A stretch of 64,000 bases of DNA, from positions 558,001 through 622,000 of the forward strand of contig NZ_CP186480.1 in assembly GCF_049354825.1 (NCBI RefSeq). Reading direction: 5' to 3'. This document shows positions 38,113-47,554 of this stretch, piece by piece (the first letter of the stretch is position 1; every line of letters starts with the position of its first letter). The position numbers and the translations under genes were made by a program. Source of the stretch: Novosphingobium sp049354825. GTDB lineage: Bacteria > Pseudomonadota > Alphaproteobacteria > Sphingomonadales > Sphingomonadaceae. Under the pieces are notes generated by a model. It ran no database searches, had not been told where the DNA came from, and worked only from the letters and a program-made list of their open reading frames with translations.

Positions 38113-39405
38113 TCAGCGCCGTTGCCTGAGGCCGGCCAGCTCGATGCGGTGGCGCTCGATCTTTTCGTACAGCGTCTGGCGGGAAACCCCTAGTTCGCTG
38201 CACGCTGCGGATACGCTGCCCTCGGCGGCCTCCAGCGCCTCGACAATCAACGTCCGTTCGAACGCGGCCATGCGCTTGGCCAGCGGCGGCGCCCCGCGCT
38301 CGCCGACCGGCACTCCTCCGCGCGCCAGCCCGAGGACTGCGGAATAGGCGAAATTGCGCAGTTCGCGCCCGTTGCCGGGCCAATCGTACTCCAGCAGGTG
38401 GCGGCGTTCGGCGGAGCTGAGGGCGAAACGCTGGCGGCGCGTCTTGTCCATCGCCTCGCCGACGAAGCGCGCGAACAGCAGGGGGATGTCGTCGCGCCGT
38501 TCACGCAGCGCGGGAATCCGCAGCCGCACTACGGCCAGCTTGTAGAACAGATCCTCGCGCAGGACGCCGCCGCGCATCGCCTCGTCCAGCGGCGCGCGGC
38601 TGGCGACGACCACGCGTGCGAAGCGATCGGCAGCGTCGGGACTCGCATCGCGCGTGTCCAGATACGCGATCAGGCGCGCCTGGGCAGGCGCGGGAAGGGC
38701 CTCGATCTCGTCGAGGAACAGTGTGCCGCCGGCCGCGCTGTCGATCAGTCCAGCGCCGCCCGGCTCGGCCGCGAAAAGGCCGTCGCCCAGCGCCGAACAG
38801 CGCGCCGCCACGAACGGCCGAAGGGCCCGCGGCGAACGGCGGTGAAGGACGCGCGCAACCGTTTCCTTGCCCGTCCCGCCCTCGCCTTCGATCATCACGT
38901 CGAGGTCGAGCATAGCGATCTGGCCGACGCGGGTGCGCAGCACGTCCATCGCTGCCGACGTGCCTACGATCTCTTCCCCGCTGACACTCGCCTGCCGGCG
39001 AAGCTCACGATTTTCGAGCACCAGTGCGCGCGAGGCGAGGGCCCGGCGCACCGAAGCCACCAGCTCATCGCTGGAGAACGGCTTGGTAAGAAAATCGAAC
39101 GCCCCGTCCTTGAGCGCGGCGACTGCCATCGCGACATCGCCGTGACCGGTAACTAGGATGACCGGGATTTCCGCATCCACGGCCCGCAGCGCTGCCGCCA
39201 GTTCAAGCCCGTCCATGCCAGGCATGCGGATGTCGGTGACGACGCAGCCTGCGAACGCGCTCGTGATCCTGGCGCGCGCCCGCGCCGCGCCGGAGAAGCC
39301 CTGGACCGCAAGTCCGGCGAGTTCGAGCGCCTGGACCGTCGCTTCGCGCAAACAATCGTCGTCGTCGACGAGGATGACCGGCGCAGTTTCCAGATCGGTG
39401 CTCAT
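38113..39405 (-). CDS. dctD: DctD-like response regulator with AAA+ and FIS-type HTH domains, lacking GAFTGA
   Basis: A 430-residue NtrC-family regulator. The receiver (1-120) has the acidic pocket at 14-17, phospho-acceptor Asp58 (VVTDIRMPGMDG) and Lys108. The AAA+ domain has Walker A GEGGTGKE (174-181), Walker B GGTLFLDEI and LREDLFYKL. The stretch that normally reads ESELFGHExGAFTGA is replaced by a short Gly-rich run at about 205-225, so the sigma-54-contacting loop is missing. The FIS-type HTH is CSELGVSRQTLYEKIERHR. It overlaps dctB by 4 bases and probably controls dctA, but perhaps with sigma-70. Confidence 0.9.
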   Translation of the reverse strand: MSTDLETAPVILVDDDDCLREATVQALELAGLAVQGFSGAARARARITSAFAGCVVTDIRMPGMDGLELAAALRAVDAEIPVILVTGHGDVAMAVAALKDGAFDFLTKPFSSDELVASVRRALASRALVLENRELRRQASVSGEEIVGTSAAMDVLRTRVGQIAMLDLDVMIEGEGGTGKETVARVLHRRSPRALRPFVAARCSALGDGLFAAEPGGAGLIDSAAGGTLFLDEIEALPAPAQARLIAYLDTRDASPDAADRFARVVVASRAPLDEAMRGGVLREDLFYKLAVVRLRIPALRERRDDIPLLFARFVGEAMDKTRRQRFALSSAERRHLLEYDWPGNGRELRNFAYSAVLGLARGGVPVGERGAPPLAKRMAAFERTLIVEALEAAEGSVSAACSELGVSRQTLYEKIERHRIELAGLRQRR

Positions 39406-41180
39406 ACGGTCCTCAGGGTGACATGAAAGCGGGTGCCGTTCGCACCCGTGGCGTGCAGCGCCAGGTCGCCGCCGAACTCGCGCAGGATATCGCGTGCAAT
39501 CGCCAAGCCCAATCCCAGTCCGTCGTCGCGGCCGGTGGTGAAAGGGGTGAACAGGCGGTCTCTTATATCGTCAGGAATACCGCGGCCATTGTCCGCCACT
39601 TCAACCGTCAAGGTGTCATCCGCGCTCGCGACCCGGCGGATCGCGATGACGGGTTCGGTTACGCCGGCGACGGCGTCGAGCGCGTTCTGCACCAGATTGA
39701 CGAACACCTGCTCTATCCGCACGCGGTCACCGACCACGCGCGGCACGTCCGCGGCGATGGCATTGTCGATCACGGTGCCGGTGCCGGTGGCGCGATACTG
39801 AACCAGCAACAGTGCCGAGGCGACGCCCTCGGCCAGGTCGACCGGCCCGGTGGGCAGCGTGCGCCGCCGCGAAAAGCTTCGAAGTTCGCCGGTGATCCGG
39901 CCGATCCGCTGGGTCAGCGAAACGATCTGGTCGAGATTGCCACCGGCGCGATCGACCGCGCCCGAGGACAGGAAAGCGCGCGCGTTTTCCGCGAACGTGC
40001 GGATCGCCGCCACCGGCTGGTTGATCTCGTGCGCGACACCGGCCGAAACCTGGCCCATCGTAGCAAGCCGGTTGGCCTGCGCCAGTTCCTCGCGCGACTG
40101 GCGAAAGCGTTCTTCGGACCTGCGGCGCAGCGCGGCTTCCTGCCTCAGCGCGTCGTTGGCATCGCGCAGCTCGGCGGTCCGCTCGACCACGCGGGCTTCC
40201 AGTTCGCGCTGCGCCGCGCGCTGCAAGGCCAGCCGCTCGCGTTGGCGCACGAACCACAGCGCCACCGCGGCGAGGGCGGCCAGCAGCATCAATACCGCGA
40301 TCGCCGCGCGCGCTCGTGCCGCCTGGAGCGCGCCCTGGAGGGGAACCAGGGCATCGAGCCGTGCCCCTGCCAGCGTCAGCGGCGTCACCGCCCGGGCATA
40401 GCGAACGCCGCCGCTGCGCGCGCCGTCGGCCGTCAGCGCAGCGGGCAGGGGGGCAAGCGGGCTGGCGTCGAACAGGCGCGCACGCTCGATCGCGGCGCGC
40501 TCTGCCGGGGGAAGGGGGCGCAGGGTGTGAAAGCGCCAGTCGGACCGACCGCTGACGATGACGATATCGTGCCGGTCGGAAACGAAGCTGGTGCCCTTCT
40601 GGGCCGCCCAGGCGCGCTCTATACGGTCGAATTCGATCTTGACGACGATCACGCCGGCGGGCGCGGCGGCGTCGCCGACGCGGCTGGCGATAAACAGGCC
40701 CGGGCGCCCGCTGACGGTGCCCAGCGCGAATACCTCGGCATTGCCGCGGCGTATCGCGTCGTTGAAATAGGGCCGGAAGGCGTAGTTCTGGCCGACGAAA
40801 CTGGCAGGGGTGCGCCAATTGCTGGCGCTCAAGGTGCGTCCGCGGGGTTCGATCACATAGATCGCCGCGGCGCCGGTTCGCTGCGCCAGGAGCTCAAGCT
40901 GGGCGTTGACCGCCGCGGGTGACCCGCCCGCCGATCCCAGCAGCCGGACGACGTCGGGATACTGCGCCAGCACGGTGGGGAGCAGGCGAAACTTCTGCAA
41001 TTCGCTGTCGAAGAGCGCGGCGTTGGTGACCGAAAGCTCGTGCGCCTCGCGCAGGCCTTCGGCCTCGGCCGCGCGCTGGGCCCAGCGCTCGGCCGTGAAC
41101 GCGCCGGCGGCAAAAAGGGCCAGCGTCAACGCCGCCAGGACGGCGACAGGACGTTCGAATCTCCGAGGTAGGATTGTCAT
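39402..41180 (-). CDS. dctB: DctB-like sensor histidine kinase
   Basis: A 592-residue membrane kinase. Two helices (about 11-29 and 292-311) flank a periplasmic sensor of about 260 residues with the double-PAS/CACHE features expected for C4-dicarboxylate sensing (QNYAFRPYFNDAI, VSGRPGLFIASRV). A coiled coil leads to the H-box GVAHEINQPVAAIRTFAEN (His384), with an HATPase domain containing NLVQNALDA, VADNGRGI and DGLGLGLAIARD. It should phosphorylate DctD in response to succinate-like compounds. It diverges from dctA across 181 bases. Confidence 0.93.
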   Translation of the reverse strand: MTILPRRFERPVAVLAALTLALFAAGAFTAERWAQRAAEAEGLREAHELSVTNAALFDSELQKFRLLPTVLAQYPDVVRLLGSAGGSPAAVNAQLELLAQRTGAAAIYVIEPRGRTLSASNWRTPASFVGQNYAFRPYFNDAIRRGNAEVFALGTVSGRPGLFIASRVGDAAAPAGVIVVKIEFDRIERAWAAQKGTSFVSDRHDIVIVSGRSDWRFHTLRPLPPAERAAIERARLFDASPLAPLPAALTADGARSGGVRYARAVTPLTLAGARLDALVPLQGALQAARARAAIAVLMLLAALAAVALWFVRQRERLALQRAAQRELEARVVERTAELRDANDALRQEAALRRRSEERFRQSREELAQANRLATMGQVSAGVAHEINQPVAAIRTFAENARAFLSSGAVDRAGGNLDQIVSLTQRIGRITGELRSFSRRRTLPTGPVDLAEGVASALLLVQYRATGTGTVIDNAIAADVPRVVGDRVRIEQVFVNLVQNALDAVAGVTEPVIAIRRVASADDTLTVEVADNGRGIPDDIRDRLFTPFTTGRDDGLGLGLAIARDILREFGGDLALHATGANGTRFHVTLRTV

Positions 41181-41231
41181 GATTTCCTGACATGTGGGCG
41201 AAACAACTGTCAGACATTACCGACATAGAGG

Positions 41232-41247
41232 CAAGCAACATTGCTTG
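41232..41247. promoter_or_regulatory. Palindrome in the dctB-dctA intergenic region, candidate DctD operator
   Basis: CAAGCAA (41232-41238) and TTGCTTG (41241-41247) form a perfect inverted repeat about a CA centre. Related half-sites GAGCAAAA and TCAAGCAT follow at 41263-41278. A second, looser repeat, CTGACA (41187-41192) and TGTCAG (41208-41213), lies by the dctB start. The divergent gap is AT-rich for this genome. DctD binding is inferred. Confidence 0.4.
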
Positions 41248-41361
41248 GCGAAAATAAAAGGTGAGCAAAATCAAGCATCTGAACCCTGTCGTAGGAAGCG
41301 TTGACAGTGCGGCGGCGTGGCTTCACCCCGGCCGCAATAACGACAAGCGATCGGGAAGAGC

Positions 41362-42714
41362 ATGAAGGGTGACCTGCAGACCATGAACGAGCCGGCGTCC
41401 GGCGCGGCGGCCGTGCGTTGGTCGCGCCACCTCTACGTGCAGGTCGTGGTGGCCATCGCGCTCGGCGTCCTGATCGGCGCGCTATGGCCGCAGACTGGGG
41501 CGGCGCTCCAGCCGCTGGGCGATGGCTTCGTGAAGCTTGTCAAGATGGTGATCTCGCCGGTGATCTTCCTGACGATTGCGACCGGGGTCGCCAACATGAG
41601 CGGCGCCGGTGCGCTGGGCCGCGTTGCCGCCAAGGCCTTCACGTACTTCCTGGTCGTATCGTCGTTCGCCCTGGTTGTGGGGCTGGTCGTCGCCAACGTC
41701 GTCCACCCGGGGTCGGGGCTGAACATCAATCCGGCCACGCTGGATGCCGGCGCTGTCAGCGATTATGCTCACAAGGCCGAAGCGGCGACCATCACCGGAT
41801 TCCTGCTCGACATCATTCCCGGCACGATGCTGTCGGCGCTGACCGAAGGATCGATCCTGCAAACGCTGCTGGTCGCGGTCCTGACCGGGCTGGCGCTGAT
41901 GGCCAGCGGTCCTGCCGGGCAAGCAGTGACCCGCGGGCTGGAAACGATCGCGGTGGTGGTGTTCAAGCTGGTGGCACTGGTGATGCGCGCGGCGCCGATC
42001 GGTGCCTTCGGCGCGATGGCTTTCACCATCGGCAAGTACGGCATCGGTTCGCTGCTCGCGCTCGGCAAGCTGGTGCTGACGTTTTACGTCACCTCCGCGG
42101 GGTTCGTTCTCGTGGTGATGGGGGCGATCGCCTGGGCGAACGGCTTTTCGATCCTGCGCCTGATCGCCTACCTCAAGGAAGAGATTCTGCTGGTGCTGGG
42201 CACCTCGTCGTCGGAGGCGGCGCTGCCGCGCCTGCTAGAGAAGATGGAGCGCGCCGGCTGCCCCAAGGCGGTGGTCGGGCTGGTCGTACCGGCAGGCTAC
42301 TCGTTCAATCTCGACGGTACCAACATCTACATGACGCTGGCGGCGCTGTTCATCGCCCAGGCCATGAACATCGACCTGCCGCTGGGCGAGCAGGTGGCGC
42401 TGCTTCTGGTCGCGATGATCAGTTCCAAGGGCGCGGCCGGCATCACCGGCGCGGGCTTCATCACGCTGGCCGCGACGCTGTCGATCGTGCCGTCGATCCC
42501 GATCGCGGGGATGGCGCTGATCCTCGGCGTCGACCGCTTCATGAGCGAGTGCCGGGCGATCACCAATTTCATCGGCAACGCGATCGCCACGATCGTGGTC
42601 GCGCGCTGGGAAGGCCAGCTTGACCGGGCCGCGCTGGGCCGCGCGCTCAACCGCGGCGAGCCGCTGGGCGCGGAGGCGATGTGCGTGCCCGAACGCGGGG
42701 CACCGGCCGACTGA
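41362..42714 (+). CDS. dctA: C4-dicarboxylate:cation symporter DctA
   Basis: A 450-residue DAACS-family inner-membrane transporter for succinate, fumarate and malate. Family signatures include GDGFVKLVKMVISPVIFLTI, the serine-rich VLGTSSSEAALPRL re-entrant loop, and PAGYSFNLDGTNIYMTLAA with the substrate- and ion-binding NLDGT. ATG 41362 has GGGAAGAG upstream; ATG 41383 is an alternative. It is divergent from the dctBD sensor pair and 43 bases upstream of a TonB receptor gene. Confidence 0.96.
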   Translation: MKGDLQTMNEPASGAAAVRWSRHLYVQVVVAIALGVLIGALWPQTGAALQPLGDGFVKLVKMVISPVIFLTIATGVANMSGAGALGRVAAKAFTYFLVVSSFALVVGLVVANVVHPGSGLNINPATLDAGAVSDYAHKAEAATITGFLLDIIPGTMLSALTEGSILQTLLVAVLTGLALMASGPAGQAVTRGLETIAVVVFKLVALVMRAAPIGAFGAMAFTIGKYGIGSLLALGKLVLTFYVTSAGFVLVVMGAIAWANGFSILRLIAYLKEEILLVLGTSSSEAALPRLLEKMERAGCPKAVVGLVVPAGYSFNLDGTNIYMTLAALFIAQAMNIDLPLGEQVALLLVAMISSKGAAGITGAGFITLAATLSIVPSIPIAGMALILGVDRFMSECRAITNFIGNAIATIVVARWEGQLDRAALGRALNRGEPLGAEAMCVPERGAPAD

Positions 42715-42757
42715 GCCGCAAGATATCGAAACAATAAGACTTCTAGGGAGAGAATAG

Positions 42758-45700
42758 ATGTCCGTTACTCCGATCAAGCTGGTGCTCCTGGCCGGAACCG
42801 CGCTGACCGCGGCACTGGCCGCGCCCGCCATGGCGCAGGACGCCGCGCCGGTTCCCGCCGAAGCGGCGCCCACTGCCGATCCTGCCGCCAGCGCCAGCGA
42901 TGCCGCGACTGCCGAAGGCATCGTTATCGTCGGCTCGCGCATCGTCGGCGCCAAGGTGACCGACGCGCTGCCGGTCGTGGTAGCCGATGCCAACAAGATC
43001 GACGCCATCGGCGCGGTCAGCGGTGACGAACTCATTCGCTCGATCCCGCAGATGGGCGACGTTACGTTCAACCCGGGCAATAACGCGCAGACCAGCAACG
43101 CTGCGCGCGGCGATGTCGGCTCGGTCAACTTGCGCTCGCTCGGCGTCGGCAACACGCTGGTACTGCTCAACGGCCGCCGCGTGGTGACGCACCCGGCCAG
43201 CCAAGGACTTTCGGACACCGGCACGGTCCCGGTGCTAAGCTACAATTCGAACGCCATTCCCACCACCGGGCTGCAGCGGCTGGAGGTCCTGCTCGACGGC
43301 GCCGCCGCGCTCTATGGCTCGGATGCGGTTGCCGGCGTGGTGAACACCGTCCTCAAGGACAATTACGACGGCGTCCGAACCCAGCTGCAGTACGGCTTCG
43401 CCGAGGGAACAAGCCTGAGCGAGTTCCAGGCCAACATGCTGGCGGGCAAGAACTTCAGCCGCGGCAACATCACGCTGGCGGTCGAGTACACGCAGCGCGA
43501 GGCGCTCGACGCGGCGGACCAGGACTACACCGCGTCGGCAGACCTGCGGCCTCTGTTTGCCGATTATCCCGCTTTCGCCAGCTCGACCACGCCCGACGGC
43601 CGCGCGACCCGCGGCGCCTGGCCGGCGCTGCAGGTGCCCGTCACCAGCGGCCGCCCGCGGCTGGGGAGCACCAACCTGACGACCGCTGCCGGTTCGTTCA
43701 CGATTCGCCCGACCAGCCTGGGCGGCTGTTCGGCCCAGCTTGGCAACGGGCTGTGCCTGGTCAACACAGCGCTGGCGACCACCGGTGCATTTCGCGATCT
43801 TCGCTACGACACCGCAATCGGCACCACCGTTCTGCCCGCGGTCAAGCGTGTGAACGCCTTTGCCAACGGGCATTACGACCTGACTGACGGGCTGACCCTG
43901 TTCGGGGAGCTCGGCTATTATCACTCCGACACGCAGCGGCTGCAGCCGGCGGTCATCAACCTCAACAAGATCTACATTCCCGCCAGCAATTACTACAATC
44001 CGTTCGGACCGACCACGATCAACGGTCAGCCGAATCCGAACCGCTTGCCGGGACTTACGAACGTGCCCGCCGCCGGCCTTCCGGTGTTGCTGTCCACGTA
44101 CCGCTTCGTCGACGCGGGGCCGCAGACGGTCAACGTGACCGGGTCGCAGTTGCGTGCGCTTGTCGGCCTCAAGGGCGACACGCTTGGCTTCAAGTGGGAC
44201 AGCGCGGTGACTTATTCCGAAGCAACCGCGGACGACAGCTCGTTCGCGGTGCGCAGTTCGGCCCTCCAGAAGAGCCTCGCGCTGTCGACCCCGGATGCCT
44301 ACAACCCTTTCAACGGCGGCTGCCTCAACCAGCTCAGCTACGGCGATTGCACGCCCAGCTCGGCGGCGGCGCTGGAGGCGATCGGGTTCCAGCTCAAGCG
44401 CCACAGCAAGACCACGCTGCTGATGGGCGATTTCCGCGCCTCGAATTCCCATCTGTTCGAGCTGCCCGCCGGTCCGGTCGGCATGGCGCTGGGCGGCGAA
44501 GTGCGGCGTGAGACCCAGCGTGACGACCGCGACGCTGCGGTCGACGGGTCGAGCCCGTTCGTCGATGCCGTATCAGGCGAAGTGACGGTCAGTGATGCCG
44601 CCGCGGTCAGCGACAATCCCGATACCTATGGCGCCCGAACCGTCGCGGCTGCCTACGCCGAGCTGGCGGTCCCGGTCGTCTCGCCCGAAATGCATGTGCC
44701 GCTCATGCGCAGCTTCGACCTGCAACTGGCCGGCCGGTTTGAGCATTACAGCGATTTCGGCAGCGTCGCGAAACCAAAGGTCGCCGCCGCCTGGGACGTC
44801 GTCGACGGGCTGCGCCTGCGCGGTTCCTATTCGCAGGGGTTCCGCGCGCCTAACCTTGAGCAGGTCAACGCAGTCGAATACGCACGCCTGTCGACCACGC
44901 AGGACTTCTATCGCTGCGAAGCGGACCTGCGATCGGGACGGATCGCGAACTTCACCGCCTGCGGCAACAACGTCGGCTACTCGCGCCGCGTCTCGGGCAA
45001 CCCCAACCTAAAGCCGGAGACCAGCACCAACACCAACTTCGGCGCGGTGCTGACGCCGAAATTCTTCGACTCCGTCGGCAAGGTGACTTTCACGGTCGAT
45101 TACTGGACGATCAAACAGAAGGGCATCGTCGGCATCCTGGGCAACGATACCGCCATCGCGCTCGACTACCTGCTGCGCCAGCAGGGTTCGTCAAACCCGA
45201 ACGTGATCCGCGCCCCGGTCAACGCAGATGACGCGGCGTTCTTCGCGGCCAGCGGCCTGGCGCCGGCGGGCCAGATCATCACCGTGCGCGACCAGTTCAT
45301 CAACCTGCAGCCCCAGACCGTGCGTGGCATCGATTTCGGGTTCTACTGGGATACGCCGCACACGTCGGTCGGCAAGTTCGAGCTGGCGGTCAACGCCAGC
45401 CGGCTCCTGAAGTTCTCGCGCGATCCCGGCGATGCGGTCGACCAGCTTATCGCAGCGCGCGATGCGGGCCAGATTAACCCGGCCACGCCGCTGCCCGAGA
45501 CGCAGGACCTGATCGAGGCGGATGGCCGCCCCAAGTGGCGTGGCACGGCGTCGCTAACGTGGTCGCTCGGCAACGTGCAAGTTGGCGCGCTGGCGCGCTA
45601 CACCGGGGCGGTGGACGAGCGCGGCTTCGTCGACGTCAACGGCAACCCGTGGCGGGTCCATTCGCAGGTCACCGGCAACCTCTATGCGCAGGTGCGAATC

Positions 45701-45853
45701 CGCGACCGCGCGCTGGGCGGCGACATGCGCTGGCGGTTGGGCGTGCGCAACATCACCGATGCCAAGCCGCCGCTCACCTCCAGTGGCTATCTCGGGTCGC
45801 TGTACCTGCCTTATGGCCGGTACTGGTACACCTCGGTCACGACGGAGTTCTGA
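42758..45853 (+). CDS. Large TonB-dependent receptor linked to dctA
   Basis: A 1031-residue outer-membrane receptor. A signal peptide ends PAMA and is followed by an Ala/Pro-rich stretch and then the plug (EGIVIVGSRIVG, LVLLNGRRVV, VEVLLDGAAALYGSDAVAGV-like LEVLLDGAAALYGSDAVA). The barrel has the FRAPNLEQVNAVEY and NPNLKPETSTN turns usual in sphingomonad receptors and ends in phenylalanine (TTEF). AGGGAGAG precedes the ATG. Its position between dctA and an SGNH hydrolase suggests uptake of an acylated or carboxylated compound; the ligand is unknown. Confidence 0.92.
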   Translation: MSVTPIKLVLLAGTALTAALAAPAMAQDAAPVPAEAAPTADPAASASDAATAEGIVIVGSRIVGAKVTDALPVVVADANKIDAIGAVSGDELIRSIPQMGDVTFNPGNNAQTSNAARGDVGSVNLRSLGVGNTLVLLNGRRVVTHPASQGLSDTGTVPVLSYNSNAIPTTGLQRLEVLLDGAAALYGSDAVAGVVNTVLKDNYDGVRTQLQYGFAEGTSLSEFQANMLAGKNFSRGNITLAVEYTQREALDAADQDYTASADLRPLFADYPAFASSTTPDGRATRGAWPALQVPVTSGRPRLGSTNLTTAAGSFTIRPTSLGGCSAQLGNGLCLVNTALATTGAFRDLRYDTAIGTTVLPAVKRVNAFANGHYDLTDGLTLFGELGYYHSDTQRLQPAVINLNKIYIPASNYYNPFGPTTINGQPNPNRLPGLTNVPAAGLPVLLSTYRFVDAGPQTVNVTGSQLRALVGLKGDTLGFKWDSAVTYSEATADDSSFAVRSSALQKSLALSTPDAYNPFNGGCLNQLSYGDCTPSSAAALEAIGFQLKRHSKTTLLMGDFRASNSHLFELPAGPVGMALGGEVRRETQRDDRDAAVDGSSPFVDAVSGEVTVSDAAAVSDNPDTYGARTVAAAYAELAVPVVSPEMHVPLMRSFDLQLAGRFEHYSDFGSVAKPKVAAAWDVVDGLRLRGSYSQGFRAPNLEQVNAVEYARLSTTQDFYRCEADLRSGRIANFTACGNNVGYSRRVSGNPNLKPETSTNTNFGAVLTPKFFDSVGKVTFTVDYWTIKQKGIVGILGNDTAIALDYLLRQQGSSNPNVIRAPVNADDAAFFAASGLAPAGQIITVRDQFINLQPQTVRGIDFGFYWDTPHTSVGKFELAVNASRLLKFSRDPGDAVDQLIAARDAGQINPATPLPETQDLIEADGRPKWRGTASLTWSLGNVQVGALARYTGAVDERGFVDVNGNPWRVHSQVTGNLYAQVRIRDRALGGDMRWRLGVRNITDAKPPLTSSGYLGSLYLPYGRYWYTSVTTEF

Positions 45854-45856
45854 GTG

Positions 45857-46762
45857 ATGACCACACCGCCCCGCGCGCTCGCCGCCGTCCTTGCAGCCGC
45901 TTGTCTGACTGTTGCCAATTGCGCTCCGGCAGCGCCGCCGGCCTCGACGCCGGCCGCCGTCGCGGCGCCGCTGCAAGTGCTGTTCGTAGGCAACAGCTTC
46001 ACACAAGGCGCGCACTCCGCGGTGCGCAACTGGCGCGCCGACACGGTGACCGACCTTGCCGGCGGCGGCTATGGCGGCGTGCCCGCGCTGGTGAACCGCT
46101 TTGCCGCCGAGGCTGACCGGCCGATGAAGATCGCGCTGGAAACGCAGGGCGGCAAATCGCTGGCATTCCATCTGGCTGAGCGTCGGGAGCTGATCGATCG
46201 CAGATGGGATGTTGTCGTCCTTCAGGAATTCAGCACGCTGGATGCCAAGGCGCCAGGCAACCCCGCCAGCACGATCGCCGCGCTGCGCGAGATTGTGGCG
46301 CTTCTCAAGGCGCGCAATCCGGCGGTGCGGATTTACCTGATGGCGACCTGGTCGCGCGCCGACCTCGTCTACCAGCCCGGTAAGCCGTGGAGCGGTAAGC
46401 CGATTGAGCAGATGGCGCTCGACCTGCGCGCGGCGTCGGACCGCGCGGTGCGCGAAGTGCCGGGAATCGCCGGAATCATCCCGGTCGGACAGGCATTCAA
46501 TCGCGCGATGGCAGGCGGCGTCGCGGACCCTAATCCCTACGACGGGATCGCCCCGGGGCAACTCGACCTGTGGACATACGATCACTACCACGCCAGCGTC
46601 GCAGGCTACTACCTCGAGGCGCTGGTGACCTTCGGGCTGCTGACCGGGATCGATCCGGCCAGCCTTGGCGCCGCGGAAACCGCGGCCGACGAGTTGGGGT
46701 TGTCGGACGACCAGGCCAAGGCGCTCCAGGCCGTAGCCCGCGCGCAGCTTGCCGCCGGCTAG
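45857..46762 (+). CDS. Exported SGNH-hydrolase-like protein
   Basis: A 301-residue protein with a signal sequence (lipoprotein possible, Cys near 22) and an SGNH-like fold. Block I reads LFVGNSFTQGAHSAV, the central part VVLQEFSTLDA, and the C-terminal catalytic Asp/His block WTYDHYHASVAGYYLEAL. The GNSFT start and DHYHAS end resemble the DUF4886-type SGNH branch. It begins within 4 bases of the receptor stop (GTG 45854 or ATG 45857), so the two are cotranscribed. The substrate is unknown; deacylation of the receptor's ligand is inferred. Confidence 0.8.
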   Translation: MTTPPRALAAVLAAACLTVANCAPAAPPASTPAAVAAPLQVLFVGNSFTQGAHSAVRNWRADTVTDLAGGGYGGVPALVNRFAAEADRPMKIALETQGGKSLAFHLAERRELIDRRWDVVVLQEFSTLDAKAPGNPASTIAALREIVALLKARNPAVRIYLMATWSRADLVYQPGKPWSGKPIEQMALDLRAASDRAVREVPGIAGIIPVGQAFNRAMAGGVADPNPYDGIAPGQLDLWTYDHYHASVAGYYLEALVTFGLLTGIDPASLGAAETAADELGLSDDQAKALQAVARAQLAAG

Positions 46763-47547
46763 GCCCGCCGCACGCTACCGAGGGGTTCGGCGGTGACCGG
46801 GTAGCCGGCATCTTCCGGGATGCAGAGCTGGCGTTGTTTGCCGTTGGTGACGACCTGCGGCGTGATCAGCCGTGACGGATACTGCGCCACGTGCGCGCGA
46901 GCAGCGGCGAAATCGCCGAACTGCGCGAGCCGTTCCAGGTTGCGGCGCGTCGGGAAAATGACCTCGATGCGGCCCTCGTCGGCAAGGTCCAGGGCGCCTT
47001 GCGCGGTAGCCCAGAACAAGTGCGTGTTTTCGGTCCGGTCGACGGCAATCTCGACCGCGCCTTTCCCAAGGTCGGTCAGGTAGAAACGGGTGTCGAAATT
47101 GCGCATGCCGGCATGATCGGGGCGCCAGCGCGCGAAAGGCACCAGGGCCTGCAGATCGAGCGTCCAGTCCATGGCCGACAGCACGATGCCCAGTTCGCCG
47201 ACGTCGGCCAGAAGCGCACGCGCGCCACGCGCCGCGGCTGCATCGACGGGGGCGGTTAGCCCGGTGACGAGGCCGGTTTCCTCCAACGTTTCACGAATGG
47301 CGGCGATGCGCGCGGCGCTGTCAGCCAGGTCGTCCTCGTCTGCGTCGCCAAGCGTGCGGGCCAGCTCGAAATCGGCTGGGTCGATCCGCCCGCCGGGAAA
47401 GACGGCGGCACCCCCGGCGAATACCAGGGCCGAGGATCGCTCAACCATCAACAGTTCGGGCGCCCCGCCTCCGGGCGCGCGGCGGAAAACCACCAGCGTG
47501 GCGGCGGGGATGGCGGGCGAAACGTCGGCGCTGGCAGTGTCGCTCAT
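46759..47547 (-). CDS. NUDIX hydrolase with an expanded Nudix box
   Basis: A 262-residue protein. The Nudix box is split: FPGGRIDPAD is followed by an extra helix-forming run of about 20 residues before REtLEETGL (RETLEETGLV), as in NUDT19/RP2p-type coenzyme A or nucleoside diphosphate hydrolases. The substrate cannot be told. I chose ATG 47547 (MSDTASADV); the frame continues upstream but without family-like sequence. The stop shares CTAG with the SGNH gene. Confidence 0.85.
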   Translation of the reverse strand: MSDTASADVSPAIPAATLVVFRRAPGGGAPELLMVERSSALVFAGGAAVFPGGRIDPADFELARTLGDADEDDLADSAARIAAIRETLEETGLVTGLTAPVDAAAARGARALLADVGELGIVLSAMDWTLDLQALVPFARWRPDHAGMRNFDTRFYLTDLGKGAVEIAVDRTENTHLFWATAQGALDLADEGRIEVIFPTRRNLERLAQFGDFAAARAHVAQYPSRLITPQVVTNGKQRQLCIPEDAGYPVTAEPLGSVRRA

Positions 47548-47554
47548 CGCGCGA

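Noticed and set aside
41319..41334. TGGC-N9-GC sigma-54-like match upstream of dctA
   Set aside because: Only the GG and GC pairs and little else agree; the -12 element is poor and DctD lacks GAFTGA. In such GC-rich DNA this is likely chance.
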